From the NCBI GenBank assembly GCA_913058025.1, contig CAJXPN010000429.1, forward strand, positions 1 to 5,017: DNA of 5,017 nt, given 5' to 3'. A model generated the notes under the pieces. The model was not told the DNA's origin, did not search any database, and worked only from the letters and a program-made list of their open reading frames with translations. Origin of the DNA: an uncultured Myxococcales bacterium. Its GTDB lineage: Bacteria; Myxococcota_A; Bradymonadia; Bradymonadales; Bradymonadaceae. Positions 4,744 to 5,017 of the stretch are shown here, in pieces (position 1 is the first letter of the stretch; each line of letters starts with the position of its first letter). The position numbers and the translations under genes were made by a program.

Positions 4744-5017
4744 ATGAGTGCACAGGTCAGGCTGCTCGCGGCGGTGACGATGGGGTTCTTCGGGGGCGGA
4801 GGCGTCGTGGCGATCTACGGGTTGCTGCTCAGCGACGCGGGCTACTCGCCCATGCTCACGGGCGGGCTGATCGCTGGCCCCGCGCTCACGGGAGCGCTGC
4901 TGAGGATACCGACCTCGGCGATGGCCGATCGGCTCGGCGCGAGGCGGCTCTTCATGGGGTTGGCGGCGCTCGGCGTGCTGGGGATGTACCTGACGACTGC
5001 GTCGCTCAGGCTGGAGC
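4744..5017 (+). CDS. MFS transporter, NarK-like nitrate/nitrite porter family (partial)
   Basis: The N-terminal 91 residues of a larger inner-membrane transporter, cut by the window edge. The start at 4744 has GGAG 5 bases upstream and a short cytoplasmic tail. Helix 1 covers about 6-29 with a glycine-rich FFGGGG (15-20). Helix 2 covers about 37-58 and contains TGALLRIP (49-56). It is followed by ADRLGARR (61-68), the MFS motif A loop between helices 2 and 3, and helix 3 at about 69-86. The GALLRIP...DRxGxRR arrangement resembles the nitrate/nitrite porter (NNP) family, in which an Arg in helix 2 contacts the anion; Arg53 is at that place. MFS membership is secure; nitrate or nitrite as substrate is an inference from a third of the protein, and other anions or small molecules are possible. 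No nitrate-metabolism gene is in the window. Confidence 0.82.
   Translation, partial: MSAQVRLLAAVTMGFFGGGGVVAIYGLLLSDAGYSPMLTGGLIAGPALTGALLRIPTSAMADRLGARRLFMGLAALGVLGMYLTTASLRLE

Noticed and set aside
4688..4747. 19-codon upstream ORF whose TGA overlaps the transporter ATG
   Set aside because: The ATGA overlap is suggestive, but there is no ribosome site before 4688 and the composition is Arg/Gly-rich as expected from random GC-rich DNA.
3440..4747. Rightward open frames antisense to the DUF2254 gene
   Set aside because: Low-complexity Arg/Gln/Glu-rich translations with no family features, opposite a strand with membrane helices and the DUF2254 signature.
1..5017. CRISPR arrays, insertion sequences, tRNA or rRNA genes, attachment sites
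   Set aside because: No regularly spaced repeats, transposase-like frames, terminal inverted repeats, target duplications, or tRNA/rRNA-like sequences were seen.

Overview
The window is very GC-rich, and its genes have strongly G/C-biased third codon positions. Together with the gene types (TetR regulator, several Rossmann-fold oxidoreductases, DUF2254 membrane protein, NarK-like porter), this suggests a high-GC soil or environmental bacterium. A myxobacterium (Myxococcota, Sandaracinus-like) would fit, but that is inference: there is no rRNA or other taxonomic marker here. Four genes end in TGA and use TGG for Trp, so the standard bacterial code applies.

Layout, left to right. 1-164 is non-coding: it holds an intrinsic terminator reading leftward (131-157) and two unexplained GC-rich hairpins. 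165-866 (-) is a divergent short-chain dehydrogenase (SDR) lacking the catalytic Tyr. 867-978 is a gap with a candidate promoter, an overlapping dyad and a perfect 10-bp inverted repeat. 979-1608 (-), 1605-2492 (-) and 2489-3088 (-) form a tightly coupled set, read as TetR regulator, then NmrA-like reductase, then biliverdin-reductase-B-like NAD(P)H-binding protein, with both junctions being 4-base ATGA overlaps. 3089-3178 is a short gap with an AT-rich island just ahead of the TetR gene. 3179-4546 (-) is a DUF2254 multi-pass membrane protein gene interrupted by one in-frame TGA at 4355-4357. 4547-4743 is a divergent intergenic region with dyad elements. 4744 to the end (+) is the N-terminal part of an MFS transporter resembling nitrate/nitrite porters.

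How the genes may work together: the TetR regulator probably controls its own transcript, and thereby two predicted NAD(P)-dependent Rossmann proteins; the SDR may belong to the same response through its own promoter or by read-through. Substrates cannot be told from sequence. DUF2254 and the porter are divergently arranged and look unrelated to the redox cluster.

The most notable observation is the TGA that splits an otherwise intact DUF2254 frame. The most likely explanations are a recent nonsense mutation (TGG or CGA to TGA) or a base error. I do not see a clearly new multi-gene system.
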